Positions 9,569-18,125 of a DNA stretch of 33,306 nt are shown one piece after another. The stretch is taken from positions 1-33,306 of the forward strand of contig JAKSDA010000638.1 of the NCBI GenBank assembly GCA_022360315.1, in the 5' to 3' direction. How positions within the stretch are numbered: the first letter of the stretch is position 1; each line of letters starts with the position of its first letter. A model generated the notes under the pieces. The model ran no database searches and was not told where the DNA came from. It was given only the letters and a program-made list of their open reading frames with translations. The position numbers and the translations under genes were made by a program. This DNA comes from Pseudomonadota bacterium (GTDB lineage Bacteria; Myxococcota_A; Polyangia; Haliangiales; Haliangiaceae).

Positions 9569-9653
9569 TATCGATCGTGTCGATATGCGGCTATCTTGCC
9601 GGTCTGCTGGCAGTGAATTCGGGACGCGAATCGGGACGGCTCGCCTGAGCTGG

Positions 9654-10550
9654 CTACTCTTTTCGATCGACCGCCACGCCCATGGCGTGATAGCCCTTGT
9701 CCACGTAAATCGTCGTCCCGGTGATGCCTGCGGCGAGGGGGCTGCACAGGAATGCCGCAGTATTGCCCACCTCTGCTGCTGTAATGGGCTCAGCGAGCGG
9801 TGCATTGTGGGTGGTGTATTCGATCATCTGATCGATGAAACCGATGGCCGAAGCGGCGCGGGACGCGTATGGACCGGCAGAGATCACGTTGACCCGGTGG
9901 TTCCACCGGCGGCCCGCCTCATAGGCCAGAACCCGTATGTCTGACTCGAGAGCTGCTTTGGCCGAGGACATGCCGCCGCCATACCCGGGCACGACTCGCT
10001 CCGAAGCCATATAGGTCAAGGCCAGGAACGCGCCGCCCGGTTTGACCAGTGGTCCCAGGCGTTGCACCATCGAGGTGAACGAGTATGCGCTGGCACCGAT
10101 CGCTGCGAGGTACCCCTTGCGGCTGGTCTCGATCAGAGGATTTTTGACCTCGGGTCCGTTGGCCAGGCTGTGAACTACGATGTCGAGCGGTTGCTCGCCA
10201 AAATCGCTCTTCAACCTGTCTGCCACCCCGGCGATGCTCACATCGCCATGGTCGCGATAGCGCCGGCTCTGCCGCACTTCTTCGGGGATTTCGTCGTATG
10301 CGTCATAATCGGCGTCCATCGGGTAGATCGCATCGAAAGCCATTTTTTCGCCCGATGACAGGACCAGGGATTTGTCGAACTTGCCGCGTTCGAGCATGGT
10401 GGTGAAGATCTTCATGGCTGGCGGCCAGGTGCCGACACAGACCGATGCCCCGGCTTCGGCCAGTGATCTGGCTATGGCGAAGCCAAATCCACCGTCGTCG
10501 GCAACGCCGGCCACGAGTACGCGTTTTTCTCTGAGATCAATCGCTAGCAC
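9654..10550 (-). CDS. fabI: Enoyl-ACP reductase, plant/chlamydia type
   Basis: NADH-dependent reduction of the enoyl-ACP double bond in fatty-acid synthesis. At 298 aa it is longer than E. coli FabI (262). It carries the insertion seen in plant, apicomplexan and chlamydial enzymes (YPMDADYDAYDEIPEEVR) and the active site YGGGMSSAK, with Tyr and Lys eight residues apart as in Brassica ENR rather than seven as in E. coli. The nucleotide-binding N-terminus is VLVAGVADDGGFGFAIA. The start is GTG, supported by a GAGGAG-type ribosome site eight to ten bases upstream. It stands alone, convergent with phoU and divergent from the 418-aa gene. Confidence 0.9.
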   Translation of the reverse strand: MLAIDLREKRVLVAGVADDGGFGFAIARSLAEAGASVCVGTWPPAMKIFTTMLERGKFDKSLVLSSGEKMAFDAIYPMDADYDAYDEIPEEVRQSRRYRDHGDVSIAGVADRLKSDFGEQPLDIVVHSLANGPEVKNPLIETSRKGYLAAIGASAYSFTSMVQRLGPLVKPGGAFLALTYMASERVVPGYGGGMSSAKAALESDIRVLAYEAGRRWNHRVNVISAGPYASRAASAIGFIDQMIEYTTHNAPLAEPITAAEVGNTAAFLCSPLAAGITGTTIYVDKGYHAMGVAVDRKE

Positions 10551-10793
10551 GTCGAGTACTCCTCAAATGGTCGAATGGGCGTGGTCTGCTGGCCAGGTAC
10601 GCGCCCTCTCGGATCGCAGCCCGTGGGCGTATTGGCGTCAGACTGTGCCACCGGCCCGACCATACCCCACATACCCGACCGATACCTCAGAAGATGGGGA
10701 CGATGTTTGGGCAATGCCGTCCGAATCCGGGCTGGCCCTTACTTGCCAGTGAGAACCGGGACGTCTTACTCTCCTTGGCCGGAGGTGGACGAA

Positions 10794-12050
10794 ATGGCCG
10801 ACAACAAGCTGGTAGGTGACTTTCGTGCCGATGCTCTTGTACTGAGCGGCTCGGAGCAACCCAACCTGGAACTGCACCGGCTGGTGAGCGAGCCGTTCAA
10901 CAGCAAGTTTGGCGATTTCGAGTTGCATGCCCAAAAGATTGTGGTCGAGGGTGTGTGCGCGTCGATGGCGGCGGGCAAGAGAGCGATCTCAGCCTCGGCA
11001 GCGTCACTTTTCGGACTCGAGTTGACCCTGCTCGATCGCCGGGCCCCCGATTCGGGGCCATTTGCCCGCCTTTGTCTCGACAAGGTGGAGCTCCCTCGGG
11101 GATTTCAGTTCGCAGAGGACTCCGTGCTCAGAGTGCCGGAGATCGTAGCCAGCGACATCAGCGTGGCAACCGAAGACATTGTGCGTCTGCCCGAGGCAAT
11201 CCGGGCCGGACTACCGGCGACTGCGGCCGGGGCGCAAAATCCCGACTCCAGTGCATCCGGCACCCGCGCCGGCAGTGGCACACCATTCGACTTCACCTTT
11301 CTCGATGCGATCGGCGGCCATCTCAATGTCGATCTCTTTCTCGACGTGACCATCCCCGTGCTCGGCGGGTGGTGCGAGACTCATGAGTTTCGCATTCCCA
11401 TTCGCGGCGGCACATTCGATTTTGCGAGATTCGAGGGCGATATCAACTGGCTGACCCGCTCGGTGCTCGACATAGAAGTCAAGGACCGCAAGCTGATCCT
11501 GGAAAAAGACCTGCCGCTCATTCCATTCGACAACAAGGTTCTCCTCGCCTGGCCGCTCGACGCTGACGAACTCAACCTCGCCCGCCGCAATCGGACCAGG
11601 CTGCGAACTCTGCTCACATGGGAAATCCCACCGGGTCAGCCGGGCGACGATGGAAAGGGCTCTGCGATCGACCTGAACCAGATCGCCACGCGCAACATCG
11701 ACATCGCCCTGGGCATGAAACCGAGCCAGATCGACCTGGGCGATTCGGGCCGGATCCGGCTCGGTCACGGAGATGAGCCAGCAGTCGAACAGCTCACCGT
11801 GCGCGGTGATCTCGAATACGCGACCGACAAAACACTGCCCGATACCACCCTGCGGGGCACCGCGCAAGCACTTCGGGCCGGTCTCGACGCCTTATCAACC
11901 GGAGCGAGCACTGTTTCGGCCCAACGCATCGACGTCGACACCATCGATTACGTGACCGTGAGCTTTACCGGATTCCTTCCCCATCGGCTCACCGGCTCGA
12001 TCGACCGCATTGCGATCACCGACCTGCTGGTCGATACAGGCCGGGGTTAG
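10794..12050 (+). CDS. Unrecognised 418-aa cytoplasmic protein
   Basis: I do not recognise this family. The start at ATG 10794 follows a strong GGAGGTG ribosome site; the frame is open further upstream, but that part reads as a shadow. There is no signal peptide and no transmembrane helix. The sequence is rich in acidic residues and alternating hydrophobics (for example GGHLNVDLFLDVTIPVLG, HEFRIPIRGG, RKLILEKDLPLIPFDNKVL), suggesting a mostly beta-sheet protein with repeated sandwich- or lipid-binding-like sections. A low-complexity Ala/Gly/Ser stretch near residues 145-165 may separate two domains. The end overlaps the stop of the minus-strand pseudogene remnant. Confidence 0.75.
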   Translation: MADNKLVGDFRADALVLSGSEQPNLELHRLVSEPFNSKFGDFELHAQKIVVEGVCASMAAGKRAISASAASLFGLELTLLDRRAPDSGPFARLCLDKVELPRGFQFAEDSVLRVPEIVASDISVATEDIVRLPEAIRAGLPATAAGAQNPDSSASGTRAGSGTPFDFTFLDAIGGHLNVDLFLDVTIPVLGGWCETHEFRIPIRGGTFDFARFEGDINWLTRSVLDIEVKDRKLILEKDLPLIPFDNKVLLAWPLDADELNLARRNRTRLRTLLTWEIPPGQPGDDGKGSAIDLNQIATRNIDIALGMKPSQIDLGDSGRIRLGHGDEPAVEQLTVRGDLEYATDKTLPDTTLRGTAQALRAGLDALSTGASTVSAQRIDVDTIDYVTVSFTGFLPHRLTGSIDRIAITDLLVDTGRG

Positions 12051-12748
12051 CCGTCGGAAGGCGAGCGATCCGTCGCGGCAATCCGCCGGTGCGCGAAATC
12101 TGTGCAGGCGATCGCCGACCCGCTGCACGACAGCGGGATCGCAATCCGGTTCGCGTCGAGCTCGCGCGAGTGCACTGTCGCTCCGTGCAGATGCTATTCG
12201 ATCCGTAGCGCTTGGCCCGGTCTCTGGTCGACCATCTCATCGAGCTCATCGAAAGACCAGCCATTGACCTGGCCGACGACTTGCTGGCCAAAAATAAAGC
12301 CTCAAAGCTGATCAAACAGGTCCTCCGCCGCGATCCACTGCGCGACAAGCTCAGGTTGGGACTTTCAAGTCCTTGCTCGGCTAGTTGCAGGGCCTGTTCA
12401 CTGCGACCTAGAATGCCATCCGGCCCGAAAATCTGCCCAATCGGACTGAGAATATCCAAAGTTTTACCGGTCAGGCGGGCACCTTCTTGAAAGGGGTATG
12501 GCACTTTGCCTCGACAGTGGCCGCAAAAGTCCTGGTACTGGTCAAAACATCCCTTTTGGGCTGCCTCAGTGAGTTTGCCCACAAACTGCTGGGATTCCAT
12601 CTGCTCATCGTCATACTTGGTAAAAATCCATTTCCCGAACAACCTGTACCGCACACTGCCGAGAACATCATTAAGGGTTTTATCACCCTGTTGCCCGGCG
12701 TAAGTACCCATTACGGCCAACCAGCCCGCCGATGGCTGTGTTGCTCAT
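12047..12748 (-). pseudogene. Decayed gene with frame changes and in-frame stops
   Basis: On the minus strand a protein-like stretch (from about 12720: GTYAGQQGDKTL, RLFGKWIFTKYDDEQM, CRGKVPYPFQEGA, IGQIFGPDGILG) runs to about 12360 and then loses protein character in its own frame. The next frame continues sensibly (QPELVAQWIAAEDLFDQL), hits a TGA (12302-12304), continues (GFIFGQQVVGQVNGW, FDELDEMVDQRPGQAL), hits a TAG (12194-12196), and runs to a TAA at 12047. An ATG at 12748 opens a further frame reading MSNTAIGGLVG that joins only through another shift near 12715. This pattern is a gene broken by at least one, probably two, frameshifts and two nonsense changes. The original product is unknown; the Cys pair CFDQYQDFCGHCRG could bind metal. 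Confidence 0.65.
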
Positions 12749-12778
12749 CGGTCACGTAGGCCCACTATGCTCCCTCTT

Positions 12779-12840
12779 CGCGCCTTGCCCTCGACGCGCT
12801 GGACCGACCCTACTGGGCACCTACTTACGGGTCGTGATAC
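12779..12840 (-). repeat. 62-bp inverted dispersed repeat, copy 2
   Basis: Reverse-complement partner of 4701-4762. The conserved core contains gtgcccagtagggtcggtcc followed by agcgcgtcga. It lies just outside the decayed gene at 12047-12748, so it may mark an insertion or rearrangement boundary. Confidence 0.85.
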
Positions 12841-12934
12841 TAAGCCTACAGTCGATTCTGAATCTGATATTGCAGGAATTGAATATCAGTATCGAGCGCA
12901 TGTGGTGAGCTCGCCTTCGAATAAATCGGTTTAA

Positions 12935-13057
12935 AATAATATTCAGACGGAAAAGCCCATCAAAGATCCTGATAAGCTGATCGAGAAAGTCAGAGAGAAT
13001 ATCCGCCATGGCCTCGGGGAAATGGCGAGCCAAGATGTAGACAAACTGAAGAAGTAA
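12935..13057 (+). pseudogene. Orphan C-terminal coding remnant
   Basis: A 40-codon open stretch with strong protein character (IQTEKPIKDPDKLIEKVREN then IRHGLGEMASQDVDKLKK, stop 13055-13057) has no start codon. It is preceded immediately by an in-frame TAA at 12932. The charged helical composition resembles the tail of a soluble protein. It is probably the last piece of a deleted or shifted gene; the parent family is unknown. Confidence 0.4.
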
Positions 13058-13096
13058 CAGGACAGAGGGGCCGGGACAGAGGGATGGCCTGCTCCC

Positions 13097-13340
13097 GCGT
13101 GATAGTCACGCATTGACGCAATAGCGTGCTGCTATGACGCTATAATTGCCAGCGAGCCATCGCTTACCCGATGGGCTTCAAACGACCGTAGCGTTATGCC
13201 AGATCGCAACTCGACAAGCTCGTAGCCCGTTCGAGAGTCATATCGATTCATTCCATTCCAAACTCTCGGTAGCCTCAAGCACAATAGCCGCATGCCTATT
13301 TTTTCAACGCACCCAATAGTGTAATTCGGATTACGAGTAT
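13097..13340 (+). repeat. Degenerate direct repeat, copy 1
   Basis: Aligns over about 200 bp with 13577-13805. The best-conserved part is ctcgtagcccgttcgagag (13220-13238) followed by catatcgatt and attcca, then caagcacaatagccg. Its first part also matches 13463-13543. No coding frame spans it. Confidence 0.7.
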
Positions 13341-13462
13341 AGGGCAGGGAGACGGTTTTACTCCTTCACAGTGTAAAGAGTCTCGAGGCAATTGAGAGCT
13401 TCCGAGAAAAATCAACAAGTAAAACCATCCCATTCACTCTCGCCCCTTTCCCTGGTTGTGCC

Positions 13463-13543
13463 TGTGTGATAACCGTGCACTGGGCAAGAATCTGGCGCTA
13501 TAATGCCATAACGTTCCGCAAGCCATCAATTTGCCCGATGGAC
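13463..13543 (+). repeat. Degenerate direct repeat, partial copy
   Basis: Shares gtgata..ccgtgca.tgggcaa with copy 1 and gcgctataa..cc..aa..ttccg.aagcc.tc...tgcccgatgg with both other copies. It lacks the second half of the unit. Confidence 0.6.
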
Positions 13544-13576
13544 CAACAAGTTAAAAGCATCCTTATCAATCTATCG

Positions 13577-13805
13577 CTCAGCGCAATAGCCCGGCGTTAT
13601 AACGCTATAACTTCCGGTAAGCCGCCGATCTGCCCGATGGGCTCAAAACGACAGTAGGGCCACCGCTGGCCACAATTCGACAAACTCGTAGCCCGTTCGA
13701 GAGACATATCGATTGATTCCATCCAAACTCTTGGTAGCCCCAAGCACAATAGCCGAATGCCCCACTTTCAATTCACCAAATGATGTCATTCAGGTTACCA
13801 GTATA
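13577..13805 (+). repeat. Degenerate direct repeat, copy 2
   Basis: Second long copy of the 13097-13340 unit. It contains a perfect 12-bp palindrome, gcgttataacgc (13594-13605), at the position corresponding to gctatgacgctata in copy 1. The unit is more AT-rich than the flanking genes. Confidence 0.7.
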
Positions 13806-14263
13806 TCAGTATTAGGTAACATGTTTCCCTACATTGCTCCATATTTGCGCAGGGTTCATCCAAACGATATCGGCAGAACAAGATGTCCCTGCTTCAGGAA
13901 ATCTGTGGCACAAACCGTTTTCACTCGGTTCCCTCCTACTTATAACGGTATGTATCGAACGTTTGTTCCCAGCTGGGTTGCCCGGCCTTTCGATGATTGT
14001 CTTGCCCTATCGGCCATCGCTCGCACCAGCCTTCACTCCTTCACGCTGTACTCTCGATGCTTTGCAACTCACTTACCGGGTTACCATTTGAATGGCAGCG
14101 ATATCAGCTGTCGCCCATCATGGTTCGCGCTTGACAACTTCTATATCGTCCTTCAACATCAATTCGACATTCATTACGCTCAACTCATTCGAGATGTATA
14201 CTTACCCTTGGGCCCTAATAGAAGCGGGGATTTTCACGGTCTGAGGTTGCAGAGGTTGGACCA
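13806..14263. other. Non-coding stretch before the biosynthetic cluster
   Basis: An open frame covers 13713-14267 on the plus strand, but its translation is rich in Cys, His, Arg and Ser with no domain-like pattern and no ribosome site. I treat the stretch as non-coding. It must contain the promoter of the transporter gene at 14264, but no convincing -35/-10 pair was found. Confidence 0.5.
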
Positions 14264-15220
14264 ATGAAAAAGTCCGTTTCCGAGGCTAGTCTCTCCCACT
14301 CTGATCTCGACGTTCCACCTCTTGTCTTTCTTCGCGGGGCTGCCTTTGGTATTTCGGCAATTACGATATGGGCTGGTTGGATGGTATTCACTCGCGTCGG
14401 CCTCAAAACAGAATTATCGCCCTACGACATCGCAGCGCTCCGTTTCGCCACTGCCGGGCTGCTTTTGCTGCCAATTCTCATCAAACGCGGATTGGCACTC
14501 GACCGTCTGGGCTGGTCGGGCTTCATCATTCTGGTGTCCGGCGCCGGAGCCCCTTATGCGCTGATCGCTTCGTCGGGGCTGCTGTTCGCGCCTGCCGGCC
14601 ACGCTGGCGCCCTGATCCCCGGGACCATGCCGTTATTTGTCGCAATTCTGTCGATCATATTCCTACGCGAACGAATCGATTCACGGCGCCGGCTCGGGTT
14701 TTTTCTGATCTTCTGTGGAATTCTGATCATAGCGGGTATGGGCGTGATCCTGAGTACGGGTAATCAGTGGGTTGGTCACTTTTTGTTTTTGACCGCTGCG
14801 TGCATGTGGGCGGGTTTCACGATCTCGATGAAACGCGCGGCGCTGTCCGCTCTGCACGCCACTGCCATTGTGGCCGTGATCTCGATGTTCATCTACCTCC
14901 CGGTCTATCTCATATTCATCGGGCTAGACGGGATCGAGGCAGCATCCGCGTCCGATTCTCTGTTTCAGGCCTTCTATCAGGGGGTGCTCACCAGTGTCGT
15001 ATCGCTGATTCTGTACAGTAAGGGTGTGACTATTCTGGGCGCATCCCAGGGTGCGGCGTTTGCCTCACTCGTCCCCGTAATGGCCACGATGCTCGCTATC
15101 CCATTTTTGGGTGAAATCCCAACAGAGCGCGATCTGATCGGTATCGCCGCGGTCACGGTTGGGGTATATCTCGCAACGGGCGCTCGTTTTCGAATCCGGG
15201 CTACAATCCGGGCTACATAG
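14264..15220 (+). CDS. EamA/DMT-family transporter
   Basis: Ten-helix drug/metabolite transporter of 318 aa. The first EamA half (about 20-150) has AITIWAGWMVFTRVGL and the typical GSGAPYALIASSGLLFAPAGHAGAL-type segment, then FLRERIDSRRRLGF; the second half (about 170-310) ends in FLGEIPTERDLIGIAAVTVGVY. Such proteins often export amino acids or small metabolites. As the first gene on this side of the biosynthetic genes, and on the same strand, it is a plausible exporter of the cluster product, though 758 bp separate it from the next gene. A GAGGT motif about 13 bases before the ATG supports the start. Confidence 0.85.
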   Translation: MKKSVSEASLSHSDLDVPPLVFLRGAAFGISAITIWAGWMVFTRVGLKTELSPYDIAALRFATAGLLLLPILIKRGLALDRLGWSGFIILVSGAGAPYALIASSGLLFAPAGHAGALIPGTMPLFVAILSIIFLRERIDSRRRLGFFLIFCGILIIAGMGVILSTGNQWVGHFLFLTAACMWAGFTISMKRAALSALHATAIVAVISMFIYLPVYLIFIGLDGIEAASASDSLFQAFYQGVLTSVVSLILYSKGVTILGASQGAAFASLVPVMATMLAIPFLGEIPTERDLIGIAAVTVGVYLATGARFRIRATIRAT

Positions 15221-15978
15221 GTATGGGAAATGGAGGCGATAGCGGGGACGAAAGCGCGTCCCAACCGAAACCCGCCATGTCTATATCGAGGGTTTCCAGG
15301 CAAACGGAAACGATCGCGTTGGGGCTTTCGGCCATGACTCGGCGAACGGGCGGACCGACACATATGTGGCTGTATACTCAATATCTATATATTCTGAATA
15401 ATATTATATATTAAATAATTCAATAATCGGGGAATACGGTATTGTTGTTCTTTGGCATGCTTCGTATGGAGTACAGAGAGTGAGTCCGTCATTCAAGAAA
15501 GCTACGATGCCCCGTCAAGCGGGAACGGCCTGACGGTTGTGGACCATTCAGCGGTGGACGAATTCAGCCTCGGCCCGGCATGCAAGGCCAGTACTTGTGC
15601 CAGGGGCGACTGTACGTGTGCACGGCTGCGTCCGCCATGGCAGCCAATTGCATCCTACAACCGTGCTTCTGTACGCAATTTACATTCGGCATTCTGTCAT
15701 GGCCATCTGCCACCGGCGTGACTGACATGGGTGCCGACACAGATACTCAATTGCAGGCCAGGCCCTGATTATGTGCTGGTCAAAACCAATAGTATCAGTG
15801 ATGCGGTATTACAATTTTTGTAATGAATTATCAATTTTTAGTTGCGATATGAACTAAATCGGTTACTCTATATTTGAGTTTGTTTTCGGTTAGTCCGAGG
15901 TAGCCGCAATTCTGGCTCTGTCAGCTGCGAGCGCGGGGTCTCCAAAACGTGGCTACGTCCGCGATAGGTGAACTACCC
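15221..15978. other. AT-rich intergenic region
   Basis: No supported gene. An extremely AT-rich block (about 15375-15430, gaataatattatatattaaa) and a second at 15800-15890 stand out from the GC-rich surroundings and could mark silenced or recently joined DNA. A weak promoter-like pair, TTGCGA (15842-15847) and TACTCT (15864-15869), spacer 16, could serve the sbnA-like gene. Small frames between 15452 and 15768 look random. Confidence 0.4.
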
Positions 15979-17064
15979 ATGTATCCCAACTCATTCGAAG
16001 CTCCCGCTGTGCCGCACTCTGACGCTGTGCCTCACTCCGACGCTGTGCCTCACTCCGACGCGACCCGACCATCCGATTCGGAGCGGACCGGCATTTTGGA
16101 GGCGGTTGGGCGCACTCCACTCGTAAAACTCGAGAAAATCGCGCGCGATCATCAGATACAGGTGTACGCCAAGCTAGAGGGACTGAATCCGGGCGGGAGC
16201 GCCAAGGATCGGCCATCTCGGCTGATCATCGAACATGCCCTGGCCAGCGGCCGCATCGATCCCGACATTGGAGTTGTTGAGTCGAGCTCGGGTAACATGG
16301 GGATCGGCATGGCCCAGGCCTGCGCATATTACGGTGTCCCGTTTATCTGCGTCGTCGATGACACCATTACTGATCAAAATCGAGCACTCATCGGCGCCTA
16401 CAACGCCCGGATCGAAATGGTCGAGTTTGCAAATAATTCGGCTGAAAGCCGGCTCGAACGCCGGCTTCGCCGGGTTCGGGAGCTGCTCGCAGCCCAGCCT
16501 GGGCTGTACTGGCCAAATCAGTATTCCTGCATTTTTAACCCCCACGCTCACCGCCAGACCATGCAAGAGATCTGGTCGGAGCTGCCGGCTGTCGATTACA
16601 TTATTTGTGCGGTCGGTACGTGTGGAACTATCAAGGGAATTTCGGACTACATCACCACTCATAGCCTGGCGACCAAAGTCATTGCCGTGGACGCGGTGGG
16701 CAGTGTGATCTTCGGCGGCCAGCCACGCCCGCGCGCGGTCATTGGCCACGGCGCATCGATTCGGCCCGTTCTCGCCAGCCAGGTCGCCCCGTCGAGGATC
16801 GTGAAGATCTCCGATCTGGAAGCCGTTATCGGCTGCCGGATCTTGGCGGCACGAGAGGCGTTGCTCGGCGGTGGATCGTCCGGCGCGGTGATCTCGGCAT
16901 TACTCGAAGTAGCGCCCGATTTGCCATCTGACAGTGTGTGTGTGGTGATCCTGCCCGATCGCGGCGAACGCTACTTGAATACTATCTACAGCGATAAATG
17001 GGTAGACGCGCGAATCGCTTCTATCTCGGTAGTGCGCTACCTCATGGGGGAGGCCCTGCGATGA
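15979..17064 (+). CDS. sbnA: SbnA-like 2,3-diaminopropionate biosynthesis enzyme
   Basis: PLP-dependent cysteine-synthase-fold enzyme. In the SbnA family it condenses O-phospho-L-serine with L-glutamate to give N-(1-amino-1-carboxy-2-ethyl)-glutamate, the precursor of L-2,3-diaminopropionate. Seen: the PLP-lysine motif NPGGSAKDRPSR, phosphate-binding ESSSGNMGIGMAQA and the C-terminal LLGGGSSGAVISALL loop. I start at ATG 15979, seven bases after AGGTGA (15966-15971), giving 361 aa; an in-frame GTG at 15949 is an alternative. The N-terminus is longer than S. aureus SbnA and holds three tandem VPHSDA repeats. The stop overlaps the sbnB-like start (ATGA), the usual pairing for this pathway. Confidence 0.88.
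   Translation: MYPNSFEAPAVPHSDAVPHSDAVPHSDATRPSDSERTGILEAVGRTPLVKLEKIARDHQIQVYAKLEGLNPGGSAKDRPSRLIIEHALASGRIDPDIGVVESSSGNMGIGMAQACAYYGVPFICVVDDTITDQNRALIGAYNARIEMVEFANNSAESRLERRLRRVRELLAAQPGLYWPNQYSCIFNPHAHRQTMQEIWSELPAVDYIICAVGTCGTIKGISDYITTHSLATKVIAVDAVGSVIFGGQPRPRAVIGHGASIRPVLASQVAPSRIVKISDLEAVIGCRILAAREALLGGGSSGAVISALLEVAPDLPSDSVCVVILPDRGERYLNTIYSDKWVDARIASISVVRYLMGEALR
16006..16059 (+). repeat. Three 18-bp tandem repeats inside the sbnA-like gene
   Basis: Units at 16006-16023, 16024-16041 and 16042-16059; the last two are identical (gctgtgcctcactccgac) and the first differs at two bases. They encode the repeating hexapeptide of A-V-P-H-S-D in the N-terminal extension, upstream of the catalytic fold. 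Copy number could vary without breaking the frame. Confidence 0.9.
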
Positions 17065-18068
17065 ATCACTCCGCCGTACGAATTCTCAGCAATCGCGACG
17101 TAAAGCAGGCGCTCGACGCCAGTGAGAGTGAACTGGTCGACATAATTGCACGGGCGTATCAGCGATACGAGGACGGCAGCGTTATCAATCCCACCTCAGC
17201 ATTCATGCGCCTGCCGTCGCCGCCGCGATCTCGGATTATCGCGTTGCCCTCGTTCTCCGGTGGCGAAAGGCCATTGGCTGGGCTGAAGTGGGTATCGTCG
17301 TTTCCCGGCAATCTCGAGCGGGGATTACCGCGGGCCTCCGCAGTTATGATGATCAATTATGGGGTCACCGGGCGTGTGCGCACCATTTTGGATGGAACCG
17401 ATATCAGCTCCCAGCGTACGGCGGCGAGCGCAGCCGTCGCGGCGCGCGCGTTGCTGTCCGGCCGCACACCGGAGGTCATGGGTGTGGTCGGATGCGGTCC
17501 AATCAACCGCGAGATCATCAACTATGTCAAACGCACGGTGGGCTCCATTAACCGCCTCTGTGTTCACGACCTGGATCCGGATCGAGGCGAGCGCTTCGCC
17601 GCGTCGTTTGCCGGAACCGACCTCGAAGCCGCCACAGTTTCACGGATCGACGACGTATTCGCGACTGCCGACCTGATCGCATTCGCGACCAACGCAATCG
17701 AGCCCTATGTGCCCGAGCGCATAGCACTCGAAAGGCGTCACGTCATACTGCACATCTCCTTGCGTGATCTTCAGCCCGGTCATGTCGTGGATGCGCGTAA
17801 CTGTGTCGACGACGCCAATCACGCGTTCTCGTCGCAGACCTCGTTGCATCTCGCAGAGCAGGCCACGGGCCGACGCGACTTTCTGACCGCCACGATCGGC
17901 GCGCTGATCGCGGATCCGGGTCTAGCCGAGCGGAAGTTTGCCGGAGCTGCGGCAGTATTCAGTCCGTTTGGACTTGGCGTTCTCGATTTAGCCGTCGCCG
18001 AGGTCGTCGAGAACTACTGCATAGAGCGAAACATGGGAACGACCATTGACGATTTTTTTACCGTCTAA
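17061..18068 (+). CDS. sbnB: SbnB-like NAD-dependent ACEGA dehydrogenase
   Basis: Ornithine-cyclodeaminase/mu-crystallin-fold enzyme. SbnB oxidatively cleaves the SbnA product to L-2,3-diaminopropionate, 2-oxoglutarate and NADH. The 335-aa length matches SbnB (about 336). Seen: substrate-pocket region RSRIIALPSFSGG and GLKWVSSFPGN, the segment LDGTDISSQRTAASAAVAA, the Rossmann motif GVVGCGPINREI and a C-terminal FSPFGLGVLDLAVAEVV. The start is ATG 17061 in the four-base overlap with the preceding gene; a longer frame from 16998 is rejected because of that overlap. A useful side effect is that the pair makes 2-oxoglutarate, the co-substrate of the downstream oxygenase-fold enzyme. Confidence 0.9.
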   Translation: MNHSAVRILSNRDVKQALDASESELVDIIARAYQRYEDGSVINPTSAFMRLPSPPRSRIIALPSFSGGERPLAGLKWVSSFPGNLERGLPRASAVMMINYGVTGRVRTILDGTDISSQRTAASAAVAARALLSGRTPEVMGVVGCGPINREIINYVKRTVGSINRLCVHDLDPDRGERFAASFAGTDLEAATVSRIDDVFATADLIAFATNAIEPYVPERIALERRHVILHISLRDLQPGHVVDARNCVDDANHAFSSQTSLHLAEQATGRRDFLTATIGALIADPGLAERKFAGAAAVFSPFGLGVLDLAVAEVVENYCIERNMGTTIDDFFTV

Positions 18069-18125
18069 CCGCAGTCGAATCGATTCGACCGGTAGGAACT
18101 CTCTCCGTACGCACCAGAGCTAGTC

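Noticed and set aside
9557..9572. gatatc-gcgt-gatatc palindrome at the phoU end as terminator
   Set aside because: Short AT-poor-loop stem with no following T-run, overlapping the coding end; not enough for a terminator call.
13097..13805. CRISPR-like array
   Set aside because: Units are long, few, unevenly spaced and diverged; no cas gene nearby.
13713..14267. Open frame of 184 codons before the transporter gene
   Set aside because: Composition is random-looking (many Cys, His, Arg, Ser), there is no ribosome site, and it overlaps the direct repeat and the transporter start.
15452..15768. Several small plus-strand frames in the AT-rich gap
   Set aside because: Three frames overlap without coding bias or ribosome sites.
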